From Nostoc sp. FACHB-892 (GTDB taxonomy: Bacteria > Cyanobacteriota > Cyanobacteriia > Cyanobacteriales > Nostocaceae): a DNA stretch of 64,000 bases. The notes beneath the pieces were generated by a model. It made no database searches. It worked only from the letters and a program-made list of their open reading frames with translations, and was not told where the DNA came from. Shown here one piece after another: positions 26,662 through 35,645 of this stretch (position 1 is the first letter of the stretch; the number at the start of each line of letters is the position of its first letter). A program made the position numbers and the translations under genes. The stretch is from positions 29,320 to 93,319 of the forward strand of contig NZ_JACJTR010000030.1 of assembly GCF_014698795.1 (NCBI RefSeq). The letters run 5' to 3'.

Positions 26662-26800
26662 GGAGTAGGGAGTAGGGGGAGAAGGGGAGGCAGGGGGAGC
26701 AGGGGGAGCAGAGGAAGGAGGCGGGCTATTGCCTAATCCCCCATGCCCCATGCCCAATGCCCAATACCCCACTCCCCACTCCCTACTCCCGATTCCCAAT
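26650..26800. repeat. GGGAGTA/CCCCACT inverted low-complexity repeat after pepA
   Basis: G-rich heptamers (GGGAGTA three times, then GGGGGAGCA units) are mirrored 90 bases on by complementary C-rich units (CCCCACT, CCCTACT). The transcript can thus fold into a long purine-pyrimidine hairpin. The pepA stop codon (26659-26661) is inside the first unit. Probably also a transcription end. Confidence 0.75.
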
Positions 26801-26929
26801 TCGTGCTATCTTGAGCTTGCCAGCAAAAATTGTTGCAATAGTAACAGAAATAACTTGGCAGTCAGAAAGTTAAGCTTTTTCGGCAAAGCCATCTGGTAAA
26901 ATTTGTAAGGTTTCTAAAAGCTCTGAGCA

Positions 26930-27952
26930 ATGGGATCGACTCGCGTACGGATCGCAATTGACGCAATGGGAGGGGATCACGCACCCGGTGAAATCGTTGC
27001 TGGCGCACTGCGAGCAAAGGAAGAATTGGGTGTAGATGTATTACTTGTTGGTGATCCCCAACAAATAGAAGCTGCCTTGCCGCCAAAAACGAATTTAGGG
27101 CAGGTGGAGATCGTTCCTGCTGAGGAAGCGATCGCTATGGATGAGGAGCCTTTAAATGCAGTTAGACGCAAACGCAAGGCTTCTATCAATGTGGCGATGG
27201 ATTTAGTCAAGCAGCAAAAAGCAGATGCCGTATTTTCTGCGGGCCACTCTGGGGCAGCGATGGCATCAGCTTTGCTCCGCTTAGGACGATTGCCGGGAAT
27301 TGACCGCCCAGCCATAGGGACTGTTTTTCCAACAATTATTGCTGGTAAGCCAGTGTTAGTACTTGATGTCGGCGCGAATGTAGATTGCCGTCCTAAATTT
27401 CTAGAGCAGTTTGCCGTCATGGGATCGGCTTACAGTCAATATGTTTTGGGTACAACCGAACCTAAAGTGGGTTTGTTGAATATCGGTGAAGAAGACTCTA
27501 AGGGTAATGATGCAGTCGTCCGCGCCCACCAACTACTCCGCGAAAATTCCCAAATTAATTTTATTGGCAATGCCGAAGGGCGTGATGTGCTTTCCGGTCG
27601 CTTTGATGTGATTGTCTGTGATGGCTTTGTGGGCAATGTATTATTAAAATTTGCCGAAGCAGTGGGAGAAGTGATTCTGCAAATTCTGCGGGAAGAATTA
27701 CCCCAAGGATTGCACGGTCAAATCGGTTCAGCGCTCTTAAAACCAAACCTGAAGCGGATTAAGCAGCGAATGGATCACGCAGAACACGGCGGCGCTTTGC
27801 TGTTAGGGGTGGCGGGAGTCTGTTTTATCGGTCACGGTAGCTCACAAGCTCCTTCAATTTTTAATGCAATTCGCATGGCCAAAGAAGCCGTTGACAACCA
27901 GGTGCTACAACGAATTCAGTCCCAATATATCCTAGAGCGCGAGAGCGGTTAG
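26930..27952 (+). CDS. plsX: Phosphate acyltransferase PlsX
   Basis: PlsX makes acyl-phosphate from acyl-ACP for glycerolipid synthesis at the membrane surface. The 340-aa protein has the family start RVRIAIDAMGGDHAPGEIVAGAL, the core SAGHSGAAMASALLRLGRLPGIDRPAI, VLDVGANVDCRPKFLEQFAVMG, VGLLNIGEEDSKGN, FVGNVLLKFAEAVGE and the final HAEHGGALLLGVAGVCFIGHGSS. Its stop codon runs straight into a TAGTCAT/TGGTCAT tandem repeat. It opens a lipid gene block plsX-fabH-fabD-plsC on the same strand, an order conserved in many cyanobacteria, which links fatty acid start-up to phospholipid formation. Confidence 0.96.
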   Translation: MGSTRVRIAIDAMGGDHAPGEIVAGALRAKEELGVDVLLVGDPQQIEAALPPKTNLGQVEIVPAEEAIAMDEEPLNAVRRKRKASINVAMDLVKQQKADAVFSAGHSGAAMASALLRLGRLPGIDRPAIGTVFPTIIAGKPVLVLDVGANVDCRPKFLEQFAVMGSAYSQYVLGTTEPKVGLLNIGEEDSKGNDAVVRAHQLLRENSQINFIGNAEGRDVLSGRFDVIVCDGFVGNVLLKFAEAVGEVILQILREELPQGLHGQIGSALLKPNLKRIKQRMDHAEHGGALLLGVAGVCFIGHGSSQAPSIFNAIRMAKEAVDNQVLQRIQSQYILERESG

Positions 27953-28009
27953 TCATTAGTCATTGGTCATTAGTCATTGGTCATTAGTCATTGGTCATTA
28001 GTCATTAGT
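27950..28009. repeat. TAGTCAT/TGGTCAT heptamer repeat starting at the plsX stop
   Basis: Eight units of T(A/G)GTCAT alternate from the plsX TAG to 28009. The stop codon is the first TAG of the array. Confidence 0.8.
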
Positions 28010-28019
28010 TACGAGCAAC

Positions 28020-28088
28020 AAAAGACAATTGACAATTGACAATTGACAAGGGACACAAAAGACAAGAACAAGGGACAAAAGACAAAAA
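28020..28088. repeat. GACAATT and GACAA-type tandem repeats
   Basis: Three GACAATT units are followed by degenerate GACAAGG/GACAAAA units up to the fabH leader. It is continuous with the preceding heptamer array, so almost all of the 159-base gap between plsX and fabH is repeat. Confidence 0.7.
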
Positions 28089-28111
28089 GCTGATAGCTCA
28101 GGAGATTAGGA

Positions 28112-29104
28112 GTGCAAAACTTAGGCGTAGCAATTACCGGAAGTGGCTCGGCAGTACCAGCAACTTCCCTACACAACCAGATATTGAGTGAAGTAGTTGA
28201 AACATCAGATGAGTGGATCGCCACAAGAACGGGAATTCGTCAACGACGGTTAGCCGTGCCATCTGAGTCCTTGAGTGACCTCGCTACTGCCGCCAGCAGT
28301 CAGGCGATCGCAGCTTCGGGAATTAAACCAGAAGACTTAGACTTGATTCTGCTAGCGACTTCCACCCCTGATGATTTGTTTGGTACTGCTTGTAAAGTAC
28401 AGGCGCAATTGGGAGCCACTAACGCAGTAGCTTTTGATTTGACTGCTGCCTGCTCTGGCTTTGTGTTTGGTCTGGTTACAGCAGCTCAATACATTAGAAC
28501 AGGTGTCTATAAAAACGTCCTGTTAATAGGTGCAGATATCCTCTCTCGCTGGGTAGATTGGGAAGATCGGCGCACTTGTGTATTATTTGGCGATGGTGCA
28601 GGGGCAGTCATATTGCAGGCTGACAAAAGCGATCGCTTATTAGGATTTGCCCTTAAAAGTGATGGTACTCAAAACCATCATCTCAACCTTGCTTATGCAG
28701 GCACTTCCCAAGAATTGCTCCCCGGTGTAAATATCACTAAAGGCACTTATCAACCTATTACCATGAACGGCAAAGAAGTCTACCGCTTTGCTGTGCAAAA
28801 AGTGCCAGAAATCATAGATAAAGCCTTATTTCAAGCCAACCTCAGCGTTGACCAAATAGATTGGCTGCTGTTGCATCAAGCCAATCAGCGAATTATTGAT
28901 GCCGTTGCTCAACGCCTGAATATCCCAGAACATAAAGTTATAAGTAATCTCGCCCAGTACGGCAATACCTCTGCTGCTTCCATTCCCTTAGCTTTAGATG
29001 AAGCGGTACGACAAGGTAAAATTAAACCCAATGACATCGTTGCTACATCCGGCTTTGGTGCTGGTCTAACCTGGGGCGCGGCAATTTTCCAATGGGGAAG
29101 GTGA
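28112..29104 (+). CDS. fabH: 3-oxoacyl-ACP synthase III (FabH)
   Basis: FabH condenses acetyl-CoA with malonyl-ACP to start fatty acid synthesis. The 330-aa protein has the catalytic cysteine in FDLTAACSGFVFGL (about residue 113), the histidine in LLHQANQRIIDA (about 255) and the asparagine in QYGNTSAASIPLAL (about 285); SDEWIATRTGIRQRR marks the CoA-binding loop. The start is GTG at 28112, preceded by GGAGATTAGGAG, a good ribosome site. Located between plsX and fabD in the lipid block. Confidence 0.96.
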   Translation: MQNLGVAITGSGSAVPATSLHNQILSEVVETSDEWIATRTGIRQRRLAVPSESLSDLATAASSQAIAASGIKPEDLDLILLATSTPDDLFGTACKVQAQLGATNAVAFDLTAACSGFVFGLVTAAQYIRTGVYKNVLLIGADILSRWVDWEDRRTCVLFGDGAGAVILQADKSDRLLGFALKSDGTQNHHLNLAYAGTSQELLPGVNITKGTYQPITMNGKEVYRFAVQKVPEIIDKALFQANLSVDQIDWLLLHQANQRIIDAVAQRLNIPEHKVISNLAQYGNTSAASIPLALDEAVRQGKIKPNDIVATSGFGAGLTWGAAIFQWGR

Positions 29105-29108
29105 AGAA

Positions 29109-29240
29109 TTAGGAGTTAAGAGTTATGAGTTATGAGTTATGAATTATGAATTATGAGTTTTTAACTCCTCACTCCTCACTCCTCACTCCTCACTCCTCAC
29201 TCCTCACTCCTAACCCCTAACTTTTCACTTTTCTGACTAA
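29109..29240. repeat. GAGTTAT and CACTCCT heptamer arrays before fabD
   Basis: Several GAGTTAT/GAATTAT units are followed by at least six CACTCCT units, with an AGGAGTTAAGAG arm that can pair with TTAACTCCT. The array is followed by CTGACTAATGACC, which contains the fabD start. Confidence 0.8.
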
Positions 29241-29246
29241 TGACCA

Positions 29247-30137
29247 ATGACTAAAACTGCATGGGTGTTTCCTGGACAAGGTTCTCAAGTATTGGGAATG
29301 GGAATAGACTTATTAGATATACCATCTGCTAAAAACAAATTTGCCCAAGCCGAGGAAATTTTGGGCTGGTCTATAACAGATATCTGTCAAAACGAAGAAG
29401 CAAAGTTATCACAGACGCTATACACTCAGCCAAGTCTTTATGTAGTAGAAAGCATTCTTGCTGACCTTCTGCGAGAACGAGGACACCAGCCAGATTTAGT
29501 TGCTGGCCACAGTTTAGGAGAATATTCTGCCCTTTATGTAGCGGGTGTCTTTGAGTGGTCAGCTGGTTTATATCTAGTAAAGCGCCGTGCAGAACTCATG
29601 GATAGTGCCGTTGGTGGAATGATGGCGGCTTTGATGAACTTTGACCGCGAACAGTTGGAAAAAGCCATTGCCGAAACGCCTGATGTAGTACTAGCAAATG
29701 ACAATAGTTCGGCTCAGGTGGTAATTTCAGGCACGACTGAGGCTGTACAAACAATAATGGCTCAAGTGAAAGCCAAGCGTGCTATTCCCTTAAAAGTTTC
29801 TGGAGCATTTCATTCACATTTAATCGCACCAGCTGCTGCGGAATTCCAAGACATTTTAGAATCTGTGGAATTTCAACCAGCTACTGTGCCAGTGTTGTCT
29901 AATGTAGAACCAATTCCATCTATTGATGCCGAGATTTTAAAGCAACGCCTGAATAAACAAATGACTGGTTCTGTAAGATGGCGAGAAATTTCTCTGCAAT
30001 TACCAGCCAACGGCATCGAGCAAGTAGTAGAAATTGGCCCTGGTAAAGTGCTAACTGGTTTAATCAAACGTAGTAGCCCTGATTTAATGTTAAAAAATAT
30101 CCAGAGTGTTGCTGATTTACCAAACAGAATTCAGTAG
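29247..30137 (+). CDS. fabD: Malonyl-CoA:ACP transacylase (FabD)
   Basis: FabD loads malonyl groups onto acyl carrier protein. The 296-aa protein begins KTAWVFPGQGSQVLGMGIDL, has the nucleophile motif VAGHSLGEYSALYVAG (Ser near 90), the arginine-containing LVKRRAELMDSAVGGMMAAL, the histidine in VSGAFHSHLIAPA (about 190) and the end motif EIGPGKVLTGLIKR. The ATG lies in a TGACTAATGACCAATGACTAA heptamer context that is nearly identical to the one carrying the start of the hydrolase gene at 21465. No Shine-Dalgarno is visible, so initiation may depend on a leaderless or repeat-derived context. Confidence 0.95.
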   Translation: MTKTAWVFPGQGSQVLGMGIDLLDIPSAKNKFAQAEEILGWSITDICQNEEAKLSQTLYTQPSLYVVESILADLLRERGHQPDLVAGHSLGEYSALYVAGVFEWSAGLYLVKRRAELMDSAVGGMMAALMNFDREQLEKAIAETPDVVLANDNSSAQVVISGTTEAVQTIMAQVKAKRAIPLKVSGAFHSHLIAPAAAEFQDILESVEFQPATVPVLSNVEPIPSIDAEILKQRLNKQMTGSVRWREISLQLPANGIEQVVEIGPGKVLTGLIKRSSPDLMLKNIQSVADLPNRIQ

Positions 30138-30349
30138 TTAGGAGTCAAAATTAATTCTGAATTCTGGCCGATAAAGCGGATAGCGCAACGGTAGCGAGTT
30201 CCACGTACCCTTACGGCAATCTTGCCACCCACAGCGTTTCTAGAGAGTTTTCCAGATGGGCGAAGTAATTCATATCTACTGCTTTTTTGGGTTTGCTCTG
30301 GGCCTAGCGATCGCGTATGCTAAATTCAGTCTGATTTGAATTATCTTCT

Positions 30350-30988
30350 GTGGACAGAAACCGCGAACCGTTTATCAGTCTGGCGCTTTACCACGCCTTT
30401 AAATGGTCGGTCGTCAGCCCCATGCTTCACGCTTACTTTCGGGGCCAGATTTATGGTACGGAAAATGTCCCCCAATCAGGACCGTTGCTGGTAGTAAGTA
30501 ATCACGCTAGTTATTTTGACCCGCCAATTGTCTCCAACTGTGTACGTCGTCCAGTGGCGTACATGGCTAAGGAAGAGTTATTTAATATCCCAGTTTTGGC
30601 GCAAGCGATTAAACTGTATGGCGCTTACCCAGTGAGTCGCGGAAATGCCGATCGCAATGCCATCCGTTCCGCCCTAGAATATCTCAATAACGGTTGGGCT
30701 GTCGGTGTTTTCTTGCAAGGCACTCGCACCCCAGATGGTAGAATTACAGATCCCAAGAGAGGCGCACTGCTACTAGCAGCGAAAGCAAAAGCCCCAATAT
30801 TGCCGGTGAGTGTCTGGGGTACTGAGGAGATTTTACAAAAAGGATCGTCCCTACCTCGCGCAGTTCCTATCACTGTGAGAATTGGGAACTTGATTGATGC
30901 TCCTAGTTCCAGTAATAAAGAGGAATTGGAAGCATTGACACAAAAGTGTGCCACGGTAATTAACGATATGCATGATCTAGGAAGATGA
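30350..30988 (+). CDS. plsC: 1-acyl-sn-glycerol-3-phosphate acyltransferase
   Basis: Adds the second acyl chain to lysophosphatidic acid. The 212-aa protein has block I LLVVSNHASYFDPPIV (NHxxxxD), block II AYPVSRGNADRNAIRSAL, block III VGVFLQGTRTPDGRI and block IV APILPVSVWG. In block III, the usual F-P-E-G-T is F-L-Q-G-T, a change often seen in cyanobacterial members. The start is GTG at 30350. It completes the plsX-fabH-fabD-plsC block and is the more likely general PlsC compared with the paralogue at 20529. Confidence 0.92.
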   Translation: MDRNREPFISLALYHAFKWSVVSPMLHAYFRGQIYGTENVPQSGPLLVVSNHASYFDPPIVSNCVRRPVAYMAKEELFNIPVLAQAIKLYGAYPVSRGNADRNAIRSALEYLNNGWAVGVFLQGTRTPDGRITDPKRGALLLAAKAKAPILPVSVWGTEEILQKGSSLPRAVPITVRIGNLIDAPSSSNKEELEALTQKCATVINDMHDLGR

Positions 30989-31142
30989 GTTAAACAAGCA
31001 AGAGATATATGCTTTAGGGTGGTAGCGATCGCGCCTTAGTCTCTGTATGTTTAATGTCAATGTGCTCTAGCAATGAAGTGAGACTTTGTGCTTAAATGCA
31101 GCTGCTAGGCAAATCTACCATCAATTTCACCCTAAACAGCAT

Positions 31143-32180
31143 ATGAGCGGCTTTGAAGCCAAAAATTTTTGGGAGCGATTAAATAATCTGGCGTTAGTCC
31201 GCTTTTTGCTTTTGGTTGCTTCTGGCTGGGCAATTGTACAGCTTTTAGCTTACTTTGAAGCGGTCATTGTTATTTTCACATTTGCTGCAATTTTGGCTTT
31301 TTTACTTAGTTATCCTGTACAATGGCTGCGGCGTTTTCTGCCCCACGGTGTAGCTGTTGTTGTCGTTTTCTTGTTCAGCGTTGTGATTATTGGCAGTCTG
31401 ATAATTACCGTAGGCTTAACGGTTTTATCTCAAGGACAACAATTAATTGACAGTATAACTGGCTTTGTGAATTCTTTAATACCTTTATTAGAGCGACTAG
31501 AAGGGCTTTTGCAAAGTCGTAATTTGCAGATAAATTTAAGTTTCCTTCAAGAACAATTACGAAACCAAGCCGTATCTAGCCTTGTTACTAGTTTAGCTAT
31601 TTTACAAGGATTTATGACGAACTTTCTTACATTTATATTAATTGCAGTTGTGGCTTTTTTTATGCTACTGGATGGAGATAAGCTGTGGAACTTTACCATA
31701 AAAATAGTACCAAAACAGCGCCGTGATAGATTTACTAAGATAATCAGACGATCCTTTTTAGGTTTTTTTAGAGGTCAGTTGTTATTAAGTGTATTTCTCA
31801 CAAGTACAACGTTTTTAGTTTTTTTAATATTAAAAGTACCTTTTGCTTTGATATTGTCAGTTATCATCGGAATTCTTGATATCATTCCTGGCATAGGAGC
31901 AACATTAGGAGTCAGCACAGTTAGTTTAGTTGTCTTGTCTCAAGGTGTTTGGTTAGCATTGAAAGTCTTAATAGCTTGTATTGTCCTCCAGCAGATACAA
32001 GACAACTTGATTGCGCCTCGAATTATGCAAGATGCGCTAAATCTTAATCCTGTAGTAGTATTCTTTGCTTTGCTAGTAGGAGCTAAAGTAGCAGGATTAT
32101 TAGGTGTTTTTATATCTATTCCTATAGCTGGAGTAATTGTATCTTTATTTGAAATTGATGAAATGAAATCAGAAGTTTAG
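31143..32180 (+). CDS. AI-2E family transporter (PerM-like permease)
   Basis: A 345-aa integral membrane protein. It has N-terminal hydrophobic helices (FLLLVASGWAIVQLLAYF, VIVIFTFAAILAFLLSY), VAVVVVFLFSVVIIGSLIITVGL, a soluble loop, and a C-terminal cluster containing the family motif SVIIGILDIIPGIGATLG and QQIQDNLIAPRIMQDALNLNPVVVFFALLVG. The family includes putative AI-2 exporters and Na+/H+ antiporters, and the substrate here is unknown. I start at ATG 31143 (MSGFEAKNFWERL); an upstream TTG at 31086 would add 19 residues with no family similarity. Confidence 0.9.
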   Translation: MSGFEAKNFWERLNNLALVRFLLLVASGWAIVQLLAYFEAVIVIFTFAAILAFLLSYPVQWLRRFLPHGVAVVVVFLFSVVIIGSLIITVGLTVLSQGQQLIDSITGFVNSLIPLLERLEGLLQSRNLQINLSFLQEQLRNQAVSSLVTSLAILQGFMTNFLTFILIAVVAFFMLLDGDKLWNFTIKIVPKQRRDRFTKIIRRSFLGFFRGQLLLSVFLTSTTFLVFLILKVPFALILSVIIGILDIIPGIGATLGVSTVSLVVLSQGVWLALKVLIACIVLQQIQDNLIAPRIMQDALNLNPVVVFFALLVGAKVAGLLGVFISIPIAGVIVSLFEIDEMKSEV

Positions 32181-32254
32181 TAATTGGTCATTTGTCAGAA
32201 AGTACCTTTTAGTTAATAATGTGAAAATAGCCATCTATAAATAAACATTGGGGA

Positions 32255-32554
32255 ATGATGTCGGATTTAAGAGCGGAATTAACGGAAATTTTGGATGAGG
32301 CAGAGTGGGAGTGGCTAATTCCTCATGTACAACGAGATGCAGTAATTTTGGTGGCACTTGAGCTAAACTTGGTGGATGTTGGAGTAGCGATCGCCAGTGA
32401 TAACATACCATCAGTAGAACAGTGGATTGATCAACAATTGATTGTCAAACCGACAATAGTACAGGTGGGAGAATGGAATGGCAATCGCACTAAGCGATTT
32501 AATACTCTCATCGTTCAGCCTTACGTTCTGGCGCAAGAAATAGTCGCTACTTAA
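32255..32554 (+). CDS. DUF2288 family protein
   Basis: A 99-aa soluble protein, recognisable from DLRAELTEILDEAEWEWLIPHVQRDAVILVALELNLVDVGVAIASDNIPSVEQWIDQQLIVKPT. The family is widespread in proteobacteria and cyanobacteria and has no known function. Its end overlaps the 3' end of the convergent flotillin gene by four bases (32551-32554), so the two transcripts overlap antisense. Confidence 0.85.
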   Translation: MMSDLRAELTEILDEAEWEWLIPHVQRDAVILVALELNLVDVGVAIASDNIPSVEQWIDQQLIVKPTIVQVGEWNGNRTKRFNTLIVQPYVLAQEIVAT

Positions 32555-34500
32555 TCAGTTTTTGTAGCGTTTTCGATTAGAGTTGGTGTTGTGATAGTTT
32601 CTAAGGAAAGATGGCTTTTTGTGTCAGTTATTACTTGGTTATTGCCACGCACTAACTGGCTGATTTGACCAATTAATTCGCCTAGTTTGCCTTCGTCAAG
32701 TAAGGTGTTGATTAAGGAAAGTCCACTGGTAGATAATAGTAATTTGTTAATATCTTGGCTGCCACTACTACCGTTTGCACCAGGAAATGAATAGATCCGA
32801 GTATCTCCTAAAACTCCTGGTTGTGGTGCTAAAGCGGTGACAATTTCTGGTAGTTTATCGGCTAGTTCTGGCCAAACTGAGGTAATAATTTTGGCAGTCA
32901 GGTTGGCGTTACTAATAGAATTTTCGGCGGCAATTTTTGCTTGAATACCTTCTGCTTCTGCTAAAACTTTATCGCGATTAGCTGCTGCTAGAGTGCGAAT
33001 TGCTTCAGCTTCTAATTCTGCTGCTTGTTGGGCAATTTCTGCTTGGCGGCGACGGCGGAAAGCATCGATTTCTACAACGTTGCGATCGCCAATACTCCGT
33101 TCTTCGGCTTCTCGTTCTGCTGCAATTACCGATAGGCGTTTGTTACGTTCGGCTTTTTCAACCTCACCTGCTGTCTTAACTGATTCCTCAGCTTTGGCTT
33201 GTTGTGCTTGTGCAACAAAGCTTTCGCGTTTTTTGTTAGCAATAGCGATCGCTACATCTTCTTGAGCTAGCTTGGCAACTCGTTCTGACTCAGCTATATG
33301 CACTTGTGCTTGTAACTTTCCAGATTCTACACTTTGTTCACGTAAAATCTCTGCAAGCTCAGATTCTTGTTTTTGCAGTGCTTGTGCTACCTTTAGCTGT
33401 TTATTACGTTCTTCTAGGGAAATATCAGCTTCAATTTGGCTTTGCTGCACCGATAATTTTTTGCGAATTTCTTCTTCTTCAATTGATTTTTCTTGCAAAA
33501 TTTTGCTACGGCGTACTGTTGCAGCCTCTCTATCTTTGGATTCTTGAATTTCGCGCTCTTTCTGTGCTTTTTGTGCTTCTACTTGGAATTTTTGCTCCAA
33601 TTTAGCGCTTTCTTGCTCTTGGGCAATTTGTAGCGATCGCTTTTGGGCATCCAATTCTTTTTGCTCAATTGTCACTTGTGCTGCTAACTCTACTTCCCGT
33701 TTTTGCTGAATTGAGCGCTGAATAATTTCTGTTCGCAAACGCACGCCTTGAGCATCAAAGAAGTTATCTGGATCGTAGGTAACACTTTCTAATATTTCTG
33801 AGATGGCAATATTATTTAGAGTTAATCCCACTTTTTTTAAATCGGTGCCAACTAAGTTCAACACCTCCTGAGCAAACCCTAATTTATCAGAATCTATTTC
33901 TGCTAAATCCTTAGTTTTAGCTGCCGCCCTAATTGCATCATCTGCTCGTTTTTCTAAAGCATTTTTAATATCTTCAGGAGTAATTTTACTACCATTTTGA
34001 GATAGTCTAGCGGCTGCTGTTAAAACATCATCTTCGGAGGCATTAATACATACATAAAAAGTAACTCGAATATCTGCTCGTAAATAATCTTTAGTGCGAA
34101 CCGCAAGTTTACCAGTGCGTTCCACATCAATGGAAATTTCTCGCAGAGGTACGCGAGTTAGTTGATGAAATCCCGGTAGAACAATACAACCGCCATAGAG
34201 AATTACCGATTTCTTTTTGATAAAAAGACCCCCAGTTCTCACGAAAGCTTCGTTGTTGGGTGTAACTACATAAACCCGTGTATAAGCAAATAAGCTAAAT
34301 AGCAGTAATAAAACTAAAGCGGCAATAACTCCAGGAAATACTAATCCGCCGTTAATTTGAGCAACAGTCGGTTGGATTCTGACTGGAAGGGTTTGGGAAA
34401 TTAATGTTGTTTGCTTTTGTTGGGATTGTAAATTAATTTGTGGAACTTCAGCTATTGTGGCACTCGGTAAAGACTGGATAAAAGTTAACCAAAAAAGCAT
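32551..34500 (-). CDS. Flotillin-family (SPFH) membrane scaffold protein
   Basis: Flotillins organise membrane microdomains. The 649-aa protein has a signal-like N-terminus, a transmembrane helix (GVIAALVLLLLFSLFAY), an SPFH/band 7 domain (VTPNNEAFVRTGGLF to about residue 300) and a very long Ala/Glu/Gln/Lys coiled coil (to about 520) with the AE-rich repeats typical of flotillin. The C-terminus is Gly/Ser-rich then hydrophobic. I prefer ATG 34500 over GTG 34515: the AAAGGA directly after the GTG is a Shine-Dalgarno six bases before the ATG. The upstream gene encodes an NfeD/YqiJ-like partner, the usual flotillin operon. Confidence 0.9.
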   Translation of the reverse strand: MLFWLTFIQSLPSATIAEVPQINLQSQQKQTTLISQTLPVRIQPTVAQINGGLVFPGVIAALVLLLLFSLFAYTRVYVVTPNNEAFVRTGGLFIKKKSVILYGGCIVLPGFHQLTRVPLREISIDVERTGKLAVRTKDYLRADIRVTFYVCINASEDDVLTAAARLSQNGSKITPEDIKNALEKRADDAIRAAAKTKDLAEIDSDKLGFAQEVLNLVGTDLKKVGLTLNNIAISEILESVTYDPDNFFDAQGVRLRTEIIQRSIQQKREVELAAQVTIEQKELDAQKRSLQIAQEQESAKLEQKFQVEAQKAQKEREIQESKDREAATVRRSKILQEKSIEEEEIRKKLSVQQSQIEADISLEERNKQLKVAQALQKQESELAEILREQSVESGKLQAQVHIAESERVAKLAQEDVAIAIANKKRESFVAQAQQAKAEESVKTAGEVEKAERNKRLSVIAAEREAEERSIGDRNVVEIDAFRRRRQAEIAQQAAELEAEAIRTLAAANRDKVLAEAEGIQAKIAAENSISNANLTAKIITSVWPELADKLPEIVTALAPQPGVLGDTRIYSFPGANGSSGSQDINKLLLSTSGLSLINTLLDEGKLGELIGQISQLVRGNNQVITDTKSHLSLETITTPTLIENATKTD

Positions 34501-34520
34501 ATTTTTTCCTTTCACTAAGT

Positions 34521-35192
34521 TTAATTTATCTGAGATAAGTTAGTTAACCATTGTTCTTGATCAGGACTATCTTTGGCAATAACTACGTAAATTTGTGCTT
34601 TATGTTCAATGACTAAAACTTTTTCTCCTCGTTGTGGAGCAATAGTTGCCCAGTCTGGTATCACAGCACTAACTGTTAATAGATTGCGCTTTGTATCCAG
34701 TACATCTACTTGTCCAATTCTACCTTGATTGCCGATAGGAATGTAAGCAGACGTAACAATACCAACGCAACCTATCAAGCGATCGCTACTTGCATCCTCA
34801 CCAAAGTCTGCAAAAATTTGGCCAATTGGTCGCGCTATTAATCCTCCCATCAATAGGCTGATTATCATCGAAAAAAATAATATTATAACCCCGAATAAAC
34901 TGTTAACTTTATTATTAATAATGCTACCAAACCAAACATTCAACATCCAGCCAAAAACGCCCCAGAGACTTAAATCTGTTGCCAGTAACAATATAAGTGG
35001 AGCTTTACCAATACCTGCCCATCCCAAGAATTGTCCAAAACTCAATTCATTATTACTATCTGCATCAACGTCAGCATCAACGTCAGCATCAATATCTTCT
35101 CCTCCTCCGCCAGAAATTATCATAAATAAGAACAGCAAGACTCCCATCCCTATAAATATCCAATAGGGCAAGTTGGCAGGGCTGAACAGCAT
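34521..35192 (-). CDS. NfeD/YqiJ-like membrane protein, flotillin partner
   Basis: A 223-aa membrane protein. An N-terminal helix (YWIFIGMGVLLFLFMII) is followed by a short acidic repeat (DIDADVDADVDAD, residues about 33-45), two more hydrophobic stretches (APLILLLATDLSLWGVFGWML; NSLFGVIILFFSMIISLLMGGLI) and a C-terminal OB-fold region (GCVGIVTSAYIPIGNQGRIGQVDV, EKVLVIEHK). YqiJ/NfeD proteins with an OB-fold typically accompany flotillins. The gene ends 20 bases before the flotillin ATG on the same strand. The acidic repeat reflects a short DNA tandem repeat (GCATCAACGTCA) at about 35060-35090. Confidence 0.85.
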   Translation of the reverse strand: MLFSPANLPYWIFIGMGVLLFLFMIISGGGGEDIDADVDADVDADSNNELSFGQFLGWAGIGKAPLILLLATDLSLWGVFGWMLNVWFGSIINNKVNSLFGVIILFFSMIISLLMGGLIARPIGQIFADFGEDASSDRLIGCVGIVTSAYIPIGNQGRIGQVDVLDTKRNLLTVSAVIPDWATIAPQRGEKVLVIEHKAQIYVVIAKDSPDQEQWLTNLSQIN

Positions 35193-35645
35193 AATATTTT
35201 GTAAATTATATGTGCTGGTACTTTTATAGCATCTAAGTCTATTTAAATCTATGCTAATACTACAATATTTAATACAAAAAATTACATATTTTATTTTAAG
35301 AGTGTTTGTCTATAAAAATATCTATAATTTTTATTTAAAATAAAATATAATTATTAAGTAAAAATTCACTAAATTAAGTAAATCAACAATTATTTGATTA
35401 CCGAAAAACTTCTATTTTTTTACAATAGAGCCGCATTATATGGTTATATGAAGTAAACAAAAATGTTTGATTTTAGACTAAGACGACATTCCATGTAGCA
35501 TAAAATACATGGGTGTACAAGACGTGGAGGTAACAGAGGGCAAATATACCTCTCGACTATTGATTAAACCAAAATTTTCTCCTTTAAGATTTATCCATCT
35601 AGGAGCTAGAATTGTTACGATGATTTCAGATTAGATGTTGAAACC
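35193..35645. promoter_or_regulatory. Divergent AT-rich promoter region (NfeD-like / mutS2)
   Basis: 453 bases, very AT-rich near the NfeD side. CCATGTA (35491-35497) pairs with TACATGG (35506-35512), a 7-bp inverted repeat that could be an operator or small hairpin. No gene is seen. Confidence 0.45.

Noticed and set aside
29109..29240. Possible CRISPR array
   Set aside because: The units are 7-base tandem repeats without spacers, an STRR array rather than CRISPR.
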